Under the pieces are notes generated by a model, which searched no databases, was not told where the DNA came from, and was given only the letters and a program-made list of their open reading frames with translations. Below, in pieces: positions 8,468 to 15,775 of a stretch of 64,000 nucleotides of DNA (positions are counted from its first letter, which is position 1; each line of letters starts with the position of its first letter). Both the position numbers and the translations under genes were made by a program. This stretch comes from Sporomusaceae bacterium (lineage in GTDB: Bacteria > Bacillota > Negativicutes > Sporomusales > UBA7701): positions 1-64,000 of the forward strand of contig JAVKTQ010000001.1 of NCBI GenBank assembly GCA_031460455.1, written 5' to 3'.

Positions 8468-9107
8468 GATTCTTCAATCCGTGAAGATGGCCGACATACT
8501 GCCGCCAAACCTTCTGGGCGATGAGGATATTCAGGCCATCGCCGAAGCGATAGACGAGGAGATGCAGCTGCTGGTGGCCGACATAAATCAGGGACTGCAC
8601 CTGCCGCGTCTAAACGAACTGGTCGAGGCGGTCGTCGCCCTGCTGGCCTGGCAGTGGCACGTTGATTTCTACGATTCGGCACTGCCGATCGCGAAAAAGC
8701 GTGAGCTTGTCAGGCAGTCGATAGCCTGGCACCGGCGGAAAGGTACCCCCGGCGTTGTACAGGAAATGGTGTCGACAGTTTTATCGAGTGGCGTTGTCTC
8801 CGAATGGTTTGAATACGGCGGCGATCCGTACAAGTTCAAGGTCGAAACGGACGAGATAATTTCCGATGAGACGGTTTATGATCGTCTTTTTAGTTTGATT
8901 CTGGCTGTCAAAAACGAGCGCTCCTGGTTGGAGAGCGTGACGATCCGGCGGACGTGGTCGGGCGCCGTCTATTTTGGGGCAGCGCAGGTTTTCGGCAAAA
9001 CTCTGACCTTGTACCCGGTTGCGTTCACTATGGAATCGGTCACTGGGCCGACGTATTTTGGAGGCGCGCTGCATAGCGGTAAAATACTGAGTTTGGAGGT
9101 GTCGTGA
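8460..9107 (+). CDS. Phage tail protein I
   Basis: This 215-residue protein is of the P2 gpI family, a baseplate component that attaches the fibre. Typical parts are SVKMADILPPNLLGDEDIQAIAEA cut into the family's N-terminal helix, LAWQWHVDFYD, and IAWHRRKGTPGVVQEMV. ATG 8460 lies behind GGAGGTTTTG; the TTG two codons upstream is less likely. The stop overlaps the fibre gene start by one base. The C-terminal repeat-like YFGAAQVFG and YFGGALHSG is shared with the fibre-binding end. Confidence 0.9.
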   Translation: MAKILQSVKMADILPPNLLGDEDIQAIAEAIDEEMQLLVADINQGLHLPRLNELVEAVVALLAWQWHVDFYDSALPIAKKRELVRQSIAWHRRKGTPGVVQEMVSTVLSSGVVSEWFEYGGDPYKFKVETDEIISDETVYDRLFSLILAVKNERSWLESVTIRRTWSGAVYFGAAQVFGKTLTLYPVAFTMESVTGPTYFGGALHSGKILSLEVS

Positions 9108-9988
9108 TGGCATTTAACGGTATGACTATGACGACCAAGGGCGTTACCCTGCAGACCAAGGTTCAGGCTGGGGCGACGCTCGCATTTACGAAAATTAAGC
9201 TGGGCGACGGCACGTTGCCCGTGGGGGGTACTCTGGAGGCACTGACCGACCTGGTAAGCCCGAAGCTGGTTGTCAATATTGAATCGGTTACGTCCCTGGA
9301 GGACGGTACCTGGCGGGTGAGGGGAACGCTCACAAATACCGGTCTTGTGACCGGCTTTTTTGTGCGCGAGGTCGGCCTGTTCGGCACCGATCCGGATGAC
9401 GGTGAGGTCTTGTACTCGGTAGCCAACGCAGGCAGCCAATGCGATTACCTGCCGGCCGGCGGCGGGGCTGTTGTAGTCGAGCAGGTCGTCGATATCGTGG
9501 TGGCTATCAGTAGCTCGGCGACGGTGACGGCGACCATCAACGAAGCGGCGGTGTTCGTTTCACTGGCGACCATGCTGGAGATGCTGGGGCTGTATCTCCC
9601 CCTGGCCGGCGGCACAATGTCCGGTGCCATCGCCATGGACAGCAACAAGGTAACCGGACTAGCAGACGGCACGACCATCGGCGACGCCGTTCATTTCGGT
9701 CAGTTCGCCAACACCGCGGGTGCCTCGGGGTACCAAAAACTGCCCGGCGGTAAGATTTTACAATGGGGAACGACTGGGTCGCTAACGCATAATACTCCCG
9801 CGACTGTTACTTTCCCTATGGCATTTCCAACCGCATGTCGCGGTTTTTTCCCGTGTATTAATGGAGATATTGGTACCACGGCTACCAGCTTACAGGTCAC
9901 AGCTCTTTCAGCCTCACAGGCGACCGTAAAGCATATTGCGGATACAAGTGCATCCGCAAACTATTTCTATTTGGCGATAGGCGAATAG
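9107..9988 (+). CDS. Tail fibre / collar protein
   Basis: This 293-residue protein has an N-terminal tail-collar fibre domain (residues about 1-140, FFVREVGLFGTDPDDGEVLY). A trimer-type linker LPLAGGTMSGAIAMDSNKVTG follows, then a C-terminal receptor-tip domain beginning GYQKLPGGKILQWG, like gp53-type fibre ends. It likely decides host range. The start is ATG 9107 with GGAGGTG upstream, overlapping gene I. It is short compared with P2 gpH (669), so it is a compact fibre. Confidence 0.85.
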   Translation: MAFNGMTMTTKGVTLQTKVQAGATLAFTKIKLGDGTLPVGGTLEALTDLVSPKLVVNIESVTSLEDGTWRVRGTLTNTGLVTGFFVREVGLFGTDPDDGEVLYSVANAGSQCDYLPAGGGAVVVEQVVDIVVAISSSATVTATINEAAVFVSLATMLEMLGLYLPLAGGTMSGAIAMDSNKVTGLADGTTIGDAVHFGQFANTAGASGYQKLPGGKILQWGTTGSLTHNTPATVTFPMAFPTACRGFFPCINGDIGTTATSLQVTALSASQATVKHIADTSASANYFYLAIGE

Positions 9989-10000
9989 GGGGAGAGGGAC

Positions 10001-10498
10001 ATGGTAAAGGTACATCATGATTCAAGCGGCAATATTCTCGGATTTTACCCCGACGGTGTTGGCTATGCCAGTATCCCGGAGCCGTTTATTGACATTGACG
10101 ATGCAACCCATGCCGACTGCATCGCCAACCCCGGCCGGCGCCGGGTGGATGTGGCCGCCGGTCAAATCGTGGCATACACCCCGCCCGGCCCGACACCGGA
10201 GGAGAGGGCAGAAGGAATAAAGCGAAGCCTTATCAATGTGGTACAGGCTAACATGGACGCAGCCGCCCAGGCGTTGGGCTACGACGATATCAAAAGCGCC
10301 GTAACATACGCCGACGAACCTGCCGTGCCGAAATTCCAGGCAGAGGGGCAGGCGTTTCGCGCGTGGCGGTCTCGGGCGTGGCAATACTGCTATGACCAGC
10401 TTGACGCAATCACGACGGGCGCCAGGACGAACGTTCCGACGGCGGAAGAACTGATTGATGAGCTGCAAGCTAACGTTCCGCTGGTGCTGCCGGAATAG
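10001..10498 (+). CDS. Tail fibre assembly-like protein
   Basis: This 165-residue protein follows the fibre gene. The N-terminus (VKVHHDSSGNILGFY, then PEPFIDID) is a short beta domain, a Pro-rich turn (YTPPGPTPEER) follows, and the helical C-terminus has QAFRAWRSRAWQYCYDQL, the QA-x-R-A-W pattern seen in many fibre-associated phage proteins. By place and pattern it is a fibre chaperone or small tip protein. The start is ATG 10001 after GGGGGAGAGGGAC. Exact function is inferred. Confidence 0.65.
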   Translation: MVKVHHDSSGNILGFYPDGVGYASIPEPFIDIDDATHADCIANPGRRRVDVAAGQIVAYTPPGPTPEERAEGIKRSLINVVQANMDAAAQALGYDDIKSAVTYADEPAVPKFQAEGQAFRAWRSRAWQYCYDQLDAITTGARTNVPTAEELIDELQANVPLVLPE

Positions 10499-10516
10499 TA
10501 GGAAAGGGGTGGGAGG

Positions 10517-10705
10517 ATGAACCACGAAAGCGTCGGTAGCGAGCTGGCCAAAATTGCGCCGCCGGTAGTTGTCACAGCAGGAGCGAGGTTCGGGTGGTTT
10601 ACGCTGCAAGAGTGGATGTGCGTCGTCACGATAGTATACACAGTCTTCGGAATATGCTACCTCGCCCTGAAGATCAGAAGGGTATGGAAGGAAAGGAACA
10701 AGTAG
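10517..10705 (+). CDS. Probable phage holin, small membrane protein
   Basis: This 62-residue protein has a weak hydrophobic stretch near residues 13-23 and a clear membrane helix at about 33-54 (EWMCVVTIVYTVFGICYLAL). It ends in a basic tail (KIRRVWKERNK). Size, topology and its place just upstream of the amidase fit a class II-type holin that opens the inner membrane at lysis. The start is ATG 10517 behind GGGGTGGGAGG. The assignment rests on position and topology. Confidence 0.6.
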   Translation: MNHESVGSELAKIAPPVVVTAGARFGWFTLQEWMCVVTIVYTVFGICYLALKIRRVWKERNK

Positions 10706-10714
10706 GAGGTCGAT

Positions 10715-11116
10715 ATGGAGATCATCACCGAAATACTTACCTGGCTTGAGCAGCACCTGGCGTGGGCGCTGCTCATCGTTTTTGTAGCCATCAACGTCCT
10801 GGTGCTGGTCGTTCACCTGGCTGGCAAATTCGTTCGTGAGAACGGCCTGCCGCCCGGGCCGTTCAAGGACAAGCTGGACAAGATCATCTATGAAATCGAC
10901 CGGGCCTGCGACAACATGGAGAACCCGACGAAGCGGTCGATGGCCATGATCCAGCTTCAGCAGGTGCTCGGGTGGAAGCGGGTATTCCTGCCGAGTGCAA
11001 TCATTGGCTGGATTATCGACACCGAAGTGGCGTTTATTCGAAAGGTGCAGCAGGTAACCGGTACCCCGGATCTGCACCAGGAAGGGGGACAGACAAATGG
11101 CCAGAATAATGCTTGA
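10715..11116 (+). CDS. Phage membrane protein in lysis block
   Basis: This 133-residue protein has one strong N-terminal membrane helix (residues about 16-38, WALLIVFVAINVLVLVVHLAG). A soluble helical domain follows with conserved-looking PPGPFKDKLDKIIYEID and MIQLQQVLGWKRVFLPSAIIGWIID. It lies between the holin-like gene and the amidase and overlaps the latter by 20 bases, so a lysis role (second holin, or holin regulator) is likely. I do not recognise a named family. Confidence 0.6.
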   Translation: MEIITEILTWLEQHLAWALLIVFVAINVLVLVVHLAGKFVRENGLPPGPFKDKLDKIIYEIDRACDNMENPTKRSMAMIQLQQVLGWKRVFLPSAIIGWIIDTEVAFIRKVQQVTGTPDLHQEGGQTNGQNNA

Positions 11117-11669
11117 CCCCGGCCACGATGGAGCGGTCGACCCCGGCGCGATCGGCCAGGCCGGAACCCAAGAGGCCGTCATGGCCATGACCTTCTGCGA
11201 GGAGCTCGCACGCATCCTGGCCGGCCGCGGCCACGAGGTGGAGCTGACCCGCTACGGCCCGGACGCCGAGATGGAAAGCCTGACGAAACGGGCGATGAAA
11301 GCCAACGACTGGGGCGCGGACGTCCTTTTGTCCGTCCACTACAACGCATTTGTCAGCGCCGGTGCTCACGGCTTCGAGGTATGGACCACCAGCGGCCATA
11401 CTCGCAGCGATGACCTGGCCACGCTGATATACAACAACATGCTGGCGCTGGTGCCCGAGGTTGACGGCCGGCCGGATATGTCTGACGGAGATCCGGACAA
11501 AGAAGAGAACTTCACCGTCATCACGGTGGCCGCCATGCCGGCGGTGCTCGTCGAGTTGCTGTTCATCACCAACCCGACCGAAGAGATGCTGGCCAACGAC
11601 GCGACCTTCCGACAGCGGCAGCAGGAGGCCATCGCCCTGGCAGTCGATCAGTTTCTGGGGGTGGCGTAG
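11097..11669 (+). CDS. N-acetylmuramoyl-L-alanine amidase (phage endolysin)
   Basis: This 190-residue zinc amidase (Amidase_3 family) cuts the bond between N-acetylmuramic acid and the stem peptide at lysis. Zinc ligands are visible at H10 (LDPGHDG), E26 and H81 (SVHYNA), with the catalytic Glu at E153 (LVELLF). There is no signal peptide and no cell-wall-binding domain, so it is a bare catalytic domain that needs the holin to reach the wall. It overlaps the upstream membrane gene, and the spanin-like gene starts directly after its stop. Confidence 0.92.
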   Translation: MARIMLDPGHDGAVDPGAIGQAGTQEAVMAMTFCEELARILAGRGHEVELTRYGPDAEMESLTKRAMKANDWGADVLLSVHYNAFVSAGAHGFEVWTTSGHTRSDDLATLIYNNMLALVPEVDGRPDMSDGDPDKEENFTVITVAAMPAVLVELLFITNPTEEMLANDATFRQRQQEAIALAVDQFLGVA

Positions 11670-12296
11670 GTGGGTGAGACGCCCGTGTTCCTTTCGACCG
11701 GCCTGTCGCCCTCCTGGCGGGCATCAGCAATAGCCTGCATCGTTTTCCTCGTCGTCGGCATCGGTCTCGGCGCGTGGGGGATGCACACCTGGCAGGTGAG
11801 CGATCTTCGCACTCAGCTGGCACTCGAAAAAACGAAGCCTCCTGTGGTAAAAGAGACGGTAAAGACGGAGACCAAAACCCAGTTGCAGTACGTTAAGGGA
11901 GAAACGGTTTACCTGCCGGCGCCGACGCCGGATAATCCGAACGCCACGCAGGCCACAAAACTTGACGGCAAATTTGTTTTTGAGAAGCCCGAATTTATCT
12001 ACATGGTCAATGGCAAGCCTGGCCGGTTCACCAAGGCCGACGACGAACGGTTCGTATTCGATAAAAATATGATGCTGTTAACCCAGGCGACTACGATCCG
12101 CATCGAGGCGGAAATCCCGACAATCGATAAGACCAGGAACAAAACCGCGCTGCTGGATGCTGTGATTGATATTAAGGACAAGCGGGTTCATCCGGGGGCA
12201 TCGTTCCAGTACACGAATAAGTCCGGATTTACTGTTGGGGCCGGAGCGACATTCGACGGCAGCCATGCCAGGATCGGCGCTGGCTGGAGTTTCTAA
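11670..12296 (+). CDS. Membrane-anchored periplasmic protein, spanin-like candidate
   Basis: This 208-residue protein has one N-terminal membrane helix (residues about 17-39, AIACIVFLVVGIGLGAWG). A Lys/Thr/Glu-rich stalk (TKPPVVKETVKTETKTQ) and a soluble domain follow. The C-terminal 40 residues alternate polar and aromatic/aliphatic residues (ASFQYTNKSGFTVGAG) and end in WSF, like an outer-membrane beta strand pair. The start is GTG 11670, right after the amidase stop TAG. The lysis-operon place and the inner-to-outer membrane layout suggest a spanin-type role in a diderm host. This is inference with no recognised family. Confidence 0.5.
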   Translation: MGETPVFLSTGLSPSWRASAIACIVFLVVGIGLGAWGMHTWQVSDLRTQLALEKTKPPVVKETVKTETKTQLQYVKGETVYLPAPTPDNPNATQATKLDGKFVFEKPEFIYMVNGKPGRFTKADDERFVFDKNMMLLTQATTIRIEAEIPTIDKTRNKTALLDAVIDIKDKRVHPGASFQYTNKSGFTVGAGATFDGSHARIGAGWSF

Positions 12297-12320
12297 TCCA
12301 ATAAGGAAGGAGGTGCAATT

Positions 12321-12548
12321 ATGTCATACGGGTTCATCAATCCATGCCACGGTGGCGCGGACGGCAACAAATGCCCGAAGCTCGACCAGTGCTCTGACCG
12401 GCACGCCATTGAAGGCGCCGTCTACGGTATTCATCAGACCGGGATGGAGAAAGGCCATAAAGGCTGGGGAAACATCGAACTCCAGTGTTCGGCCAAACAG
12501 CATCATTTGAGGCAGGCCGAAGAAGCGGCCGGAGAGAAAAAACAGTAA
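12321..12548 (+). CDS. Small Cys/His-rich phage protein
   Basis: This 75-residue protein with four cysteines and several histidines (NPCHGG, NKCPKLDQCSDRH, later LQCSAKQHH) could bind one metal ion. The start is ATG 12321 after a strong AAGGAGGTG site. It is the last gene before a hairpin at 12562-12591 and so closes the late operon. I do not recognise it; a zinc-binding late protein is the most that can be said. Confidence 0.6.
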   Translation: MSYGFINPCHGGADGNKCPKLDQCSDRHAIEGAVYGIHQTGMEKGHKGWGNIELQCSAKQHHLRQAEEAAGEKKQ

Positions 12549-12561
12549 AGCAAATCAACGA

Positions 12562-12591
12562 CGAAGCCCCCGGCTAACGCCAGGGGCTTCG
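12562..12591 (+). terminator. Hairpin at end of late phage operon
   Basis: CGAAGCCCC (12562-12570) pairs with GGGGCTTCG (12583-12591); inside, GGC and GCC can also pair around TAAC. The T-run is poor (GCAATGCTAAT), but the position right after the last late gene and before a new promoter-like TATAAT fits a terminator. Confidence 0.6.
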
Positions 12592-12657
12592 CAATGCTAA
12601 TATGAAATTACTAATTAATTTGTTATAATATGGATGTGTAGGGTGAGGTGTTATTGA

Positions 12658-13383
12658 ATGGAAAAATATCTTGCTATAATAATGCTTGCAGCACCTGGTT
12701 TTATCGCTAAATCAGTTGCTAAACTGCTTGGCGACTCGCCGCCAAAGCGTGGTGAACTAGAATCAGTAATGGTCTATTTTACCTACAGCATTTTTGCACT
12801 ATTTCTTACAGTCATCTTCGCCTCGTGGTCATGGATAGGGCTAATACCGCCCGGCGCGACGTGGGCGGGTATCGAAAAATTGTTTGAGTCGCCGTCATTT
12901 CTAATCAAGTTTTTCTGTGTCTCTCTTATCTGCAGCGTTCTTGTTGGAGCCGCATGGCAACTGGTGTTGGAAAAAAGAATTGTGAAAGGCTTTAATTGGA
13001 TTAATAAAAAGTTGGGCGGCAATGAGATCTTTTTAAATGGATCGCTCTTTGATCGGCTATTTGTTGATGATAAGAAGGACCACTTTTTGGTTGTCGAGAA
13101 GGATGGCAAGATTGTTACAATGGGATTTTTGCGAAGTTGGAATTCGCCTGACTCCGATAGACTAGAATTCTTTGTGGCAGAACGTCCTGCTTATCGAGAG
13201 TGGATGAATTATGTAAAAGCAACAGGCATAGAGCATCCACTGAAAAAAATTTTAGGTGTTTATCTCGATGTTACAAACAATACTATTATTCGCGAACACG
13301 AATTCCCCCAAGAATGGTTAACAACCTCACCGGGTAGGCCGCCAGGTCAAGTTAACCCGGATTGCTTGGCGGAGGAGTTGTAG
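12658..13383 (+). CDS. DUF6338-like membrane protein (accessory gene)
   Basis: This 241-residue protein has three membrane-associated segments near residues 5-20, 38-62 and 82-105. A cytoplasmic domain follows (FNWINKKLGG..., LFDRLFVDDKKDHFLVV, GFLRSWNSPDSDRLEFFV). The layout and the PGFIAKSVAKLLGD start resemble the DUF6338 family. Base composition is clearly AT-richer than the tail genes, and it has its own TATAAT at 12624-12629 and double terminators behind it, so it looks like a prophage 'moron' expressed in the lysogen. Function is unknown. Confidence 0.6.
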   Translation: MEKYLAIIMLAAPGFIAKSVAKLLGDSPPKRGELESVMVYFTYSIFALFLTVIFASWSWIGLIPPGATWAGIEKLFESPSFLIKFFCVSLICSVLVGAAWQLVLEKRIVKGFNWINKKLGGNEIFLNGSLFDRLFVDDKKDHFLVVEKDGKIVTMGFLRSWNSPDSDRLEFFVAERPAYREWMNYVKATGIEHPLKKILGVYLDVTNNTIIREHEFPQEWLTTSPGRPPGQVNPDCLAEEL

Positions 13384-13487
13384 GTCTAGCTCCTCCACCA
13401 GGTATATTACGAGGGTCCGGCACTGAGGGGGACGTGGGTTTTGGTGTCGGTCTGGGTGTCGACATTATAACCACTCCTTTTAGTTTT

Positions 13488-13512
13488 GCCGTCTCGGGAC
13501 GGCTTCTTTTTC
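13488..13512 (+). terminator. Rho-independent terminator 1
   Basis: GCCGTC (13488-13493), loop TCGG, GACGGC (13498-13503), followed by TTCTTTTTC. It lies about 100 bases after the DUF6338-like stop. Confidence 0.75.
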
Positions 13513-13565
13513 ATATATTTGGCAAAGAATATCATAATCCTGCAAGTTTCTTATCTGACGACGAA

Positions 13566-13596
13566 ATCCCCCTGGTTGCGGCCAGGGGGATTTTTT
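13566..13596 (+). terminator. Rho-independent terminator 2
   Basis: ATCCCCCTGG (13566-13575), loop TTGCGG, CCAGGGGGAT (13582-13591), then TTTTTT. This perfect 10-bp stem with a T-run makes a strong terminator, in tandem with the one at 13488. Confidence 0.85.
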
Positions 13597-13787
13597 ACGT
13601 TTGTGCGCATGCTGAATAAACGGGTGAGCCCGAATCATGCGCGGCGTTTTCGTTTTTGAAAGAGCAATCTATGTCAAGGGCCAGCATGCACGCCAGCCTC
13701 GATGCGGGTTCCCGCGACGCCCTGGTGGGCGTTTCGGCCTGTACCCGGCAGGCCATCGTCAGGCGGGTTTGCCGGCCGGCGCCGGCG

Positions 13788-13988
13788 TCACTCTGCGATC
13801 TGGAATGTAAGAAAAGCGTTTCTCCCCGGGTAAACCACTTGTGAGAGATAAGTTATTTTCCTTCTGCCTTCGGCCGCAACTTTTTTCATGAATTCCGACC
13901 GTTTCTTGTCCGTATTGAACGAGATGCAGACCTTGTTATCAATAATCACCTGGTAAACGATGGTTTCGTTTTTGTGCTTGTTATACAT
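13788..13988 (-). CDS. Small prophage protein, unknown
   Basis: This 66-residue basic protein (start MYNKHKNETIVYQVIIDNK) is on the minus strand. ATG at 13988 is chosen because AAGGAG lies eight bases upstream; a GTG at 13997 would be too close. It is predicted to be a small beta-alpha protein (VCISFNTDKKRSEFMKKV, then ITYLSQVVYPGRNAFLTF). It is transcribed divergently from the HTH gene at 14151 across an AT-rich control region. I do not recognise the family. Confidence 0.6.
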   Translation of the reverse strand: MYNKHKNETIVYQVIIDNKVCISFNTDKKRSEFMKKVAAEGRRKITYLSQVVYPGRNAFLTFQIAE

Positions 13989-14022
13989 CGTCCTCACTCC
14001 TTCTGCCGGGGTGGCCGGTCAT

Positions 14023-14132
14023 GCAATTTAATTGCTTGATTAAATTATAAACTGAATAATTAAAGATGTCAATTAATATTTTAACTATTTTCTTAAAAAG
14101 TTATCGACAAAGTTTAAAACATTTGATATGCT
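14023..14132. promoter_or_regulatory. AT-rich divergent control region with operator-like repeat
   Basis: Between the minus gene (start 13988) and the plus HTH gene (14151) there is a perfect inverted repeat GCAATT-T-AATTGC at 14023-14035. A sigma-A-like promoter for the plus gene follows: TCGACA (14104-14109), 17-base spacer, TATGCT (14127-14132). The repeat is a plausible operator for the HTH protein. Confidence 0.5.
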
Positions 14133-14150
14133 GTTTTTAGAGGTGATGGT

Positions 14151-14348
14151 ATGTCAAATTTCATCAAGGCAAAAATCGTCGAGTCCGGCATGACAATGAC
14201 CGAAGTCGTCAAGGCGCTGAATGAGCGGGGCAAAGAAGGCAGCATACAAAACCTAAGCCAGAAGCTGACACGGGGCAGCCTTCGGTATGACGAGGCTGTA
14301 GAGATCGCCGATATTATCGGCTACGAGATCCAATGGCATAAAAAATAG
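14151..14348 (+). CDS. Small HTH DNA-binding protein
   Basis: This 65-residue protein folds mostly as a helix-turn-helix: KAKIVESGMTMTEVVKAL, then SIQNLSQKLTRGSLRYDEAVEIADIIGYEI. The pattern L-s-x-K-L-x-R-G-x-L-R-x-x-E resembles XRE-like mini-repressors that consist of little more than the HTH. ATG 14151 follows GAGGTGAT. Likely roles are self-control and control of the divergent gene at 13788. Two hairpins follow the stop directly. Confidence 0.75.
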   Translation: MSNFIKAKIVESGMTMTEVVKALNERGKEGSIQNLSQKLTRGSLRYDEAVEIADIIGYEIQWHKK

Positions 14349-14399
14349 GGCAGATTGCTCTGCCCTAGACGATTCCCCCGGCCAGCGCCGGGGTTTTTT
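14347..14399 (+). terminator. Tandem terminator hairpins after HTH gene
   Basis: AGGGCAGA (14347-14354), loop TTGC, TCTGCCCT (14359-14366). A second stem follows: CCCCGGC (14376-14382), loop CAGC, GCCGGGG (14387-14393), with TTTTTT. The second is a standard terminator; the first overlaps the stop codon. Confidence 0.8.
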
Positions 14400-14554
14400 A
14401 TTGCGCAAAAAGGCGACCAGGAGCATAATCTCCTGGCCTTGTTCGATATACGGATTGTCTTTATCATAACCGATAAACATGGGCGGGTAAATAGGATGCT
14501 GGGCTCAATAAATAGGATGTTGGTCCTAGACAAGCGCCCCGACGGCAGGCCTTT

Positions 14555-15157
14555 TTATTTAACCTTTATTTTTGCACCGACGAATTTGACGTATTGCCCA
14601 TTGGATACATTAACATACTTGTCACCCTGGAAGAGGTCGTTAGCGATAATATCATCAAGAGTATGGCGGCTAGTACGACTTGTCTCTATGTAGCTGTTCT
14701 GGGCCTCAGAAATGATCTTGTATTCTCCCGCCGGCAAGTCAACGCCTACTTTATACATACCTGGTGGCAGGAATCCCCCCACGTCTTTTACCTTTGGAGC
14801 ATCTTTAAGTGCATACAGAACGCATTTTTGGATTTTTAAGAATTGACCGTCAGATACGGATATTATGCTCCTGTTTTGGAAAAGATCATTCGCCAAGATG
14901 CTATCCAGCGTCCCGGTCGAATTCTTTGCAATTTCGATATACCCGTTGCCATCGGCAATGGCCACATATTCACCAGCAGGCAGGTCGGCCCCTACTTTGT
15001 ACTGGCCGGGTTTGTATGTTTTAACACTAGGCTTTTCTGCGGCCTTTTGGCTTTGCGCTTGTGGTGACTGCGAGGAAGTCGTAGGGCTGCCGCCGCACCC
15101 TGATAATATGGCGGTTGTCACAAAAATAACTGCCAAAACACTAAGATGCTTTTTCAT
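14555..15157 (-). CDS. Lipoprotein with two repeated domains
   Basis: This 200-residue protein has a lipoprotein signal (MKKHLSVLAVIFVTTAIL-SGC, modified Cys at 21). A Ser/Gln linker follows, then two copies of an about 70-residue domain. Copy 1 has YKVGADLPAGEYVAI and SILANDLFQNRSIISVSDGQ. Copy 2 has YKVGVDLPAGEYKII and DIIANDLFQGDKYVNVSNGQ. It is anchored outside the cytoplasmic membrane or on the outer membrane. The domain resembles short beta-sandwich units of secreted Firmicutes proteins. It has its own promoter and sits in the prophage accessory region, so it may alter the lysogen's surface. Binding partner unknown. Confidence 0.75.
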   Translation of the reverse strand: MKKHLSVLAVIFVTTAILSGCGGSPTTSSQSPQAQSQKAAEKPSVKTYKPGQYKVGADLPAGEYVAIADGNGYIEIAKNSTGTLDSILANDLFQNRSIISVSDGQFLKIQKCVLYALKDAPKVKDVGGFLPPGMYKVGVDLPAGEYKIISEAQNSYIETSRTSRHTLDDIIANDLFQGDKYVNVSNGQYVKFVGAKIKVK

Positions 15158-15180
15158 GGGGTACCTCCCTCAATGGTTTT

Positions 15181-15221
15181 CCAATTATCTACAGCATACC
15201 ACTTTGGAAATAATTGGACAA
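15181..15221 (-). promoter_or_regulatory. Promoter and operator-like repeat of lipoprotein gene
   Basis: On the minus strand TTGTCC (15221-15216), 17-base spacer, TATGCT (15198-15193) forms a sigma-A-like promoter. A perfect inverted repeat CCAATTAT (15181-15188) / ATAATTGG (15210-15217) flanks the -10 and touches the -35, so a repressor bound there would block transcription. Confidence 0.6.
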
Positions 15222-15351
15222 GTGCCAGGTTGTGGCGATATAAGGCGGAATTTGGCGAAAAGTATTTCTATTGTTACACTCGCCAAGGTATTGTTTAGTA
15301 AAAAAAGGTATATTATAATAGAACGTGTGTTCGGACAAAATGCCAAACAAA

Positions 15352-15375
15352 AACCCGGTGACTTTTTACCGGGTT
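15352..15375 (-). terminator. Terminator after XRE gene (minus strand)
   Basis: AACCCGGT (15352-15359), loop of eight, ACCGGGTT (15368-15375). On the minus strand it lies just past the XRE stop and is followed by TTTTGTTT. Confidence 0.7.
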
Positions 15376-15381
15376 GTTCTG

Positions 15382-15654
15382 TCAGGTTTTATATTTCCAC
15401 TTCAGGTATTGTTTAAATAGATTCAATTCTTGTTGGGCTTCAATGGGCAAATCGTTGCTATCTCGGAAAAAGTCCTCCAGAGTAATTCCTAGACCATCGC
15501 AAATTTTTTCGATAGTGCTGAGCTGTGTAGTTGATGTTGAACCTGAGACGAGACTTTGAAGTGTAGATTGAGCTATGCCTGATATGTCTGCTAAGTGGTT
15601 AACGGATATGTTTAAGGCATCACAATATAGTAATATGCGTTTTGCAATATCCAT
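15382..15654 (-). CDS. XRE-family transcriptional regulator
   Basis: This 90-residue Cro/CI-type regulator has its HTH at residues about 5-60 (NHLADISGIAQSTLQSLVSGS, with the STIEKICDGLGITLEDFF end). A short acidic/helical C-terminus follows. ATG follows GGAGGG four bases upstream. It is divergent from a second XRE gene at 15776, with palindromes between them, the layout of a repressor/antirepressor or repressor/Cro switch. No protease or peptidase domain is present. Confidence 0.8.
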   Translation of the reverse strand: MDIAKRILLYCDALNISVNHLADISGIAQSTLQSLVSGSTSTTQLSTIEKICDGLGITLEDFFRDSNDLPIEAQQELNLFKQYLKWKYKT

Positions 15655-15716
15655 TAGGCCCTCCAGCTATTTGCATACTAGCCAGATTATACCTAATGTT
15701 TTATAATTATTTCCAC

Positions 15717-15738
15717 CGACATGTCGCACGAAAGCGAC
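15717..15738. promoter_or_regulatory. Overlapping palindromes between divergent XRE genes
   Basis: CGACATGTCG (15717-15726) is a perfect 10-base palindrome. It overlaps a second repeat GTCGC-6-GCGAC (15723-15738). Sitting about 40 bases before the plus-strand XRE start, they are likely binding sites for one or both regulators. Confidence 0.5.
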
Positions 15739-15775
15739 CGATATACCGGTAAAATGACAAAAAAGGAGAATAACC

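Larger units (their letters stand above)
13384..13787 (+). other. Intergenic stretch with two terminators
   Basis: About 400 bases between the DUF6338-like gene and the next small gene. They contain the two terminators listed separately. After 13600 there is GC-rich sequence with no ribosome site before any start. Open frames at 13362-13619 and 13656-13844 cross terminators or lack initiation signals, so I see no gene here. Confidence 0.6.

Noticed and set aside
13362-13619. 85-codon frame after the DUF6338-like gene
   Set aside because: It runs through two intrinsic terminators and has no ribosome site.
13656-13844. 62-codon plus-strand frame
   Set aside because: No initiation signal, overlaps the better minus-strand gene at 13788-13988, and the composition looks non-coding.
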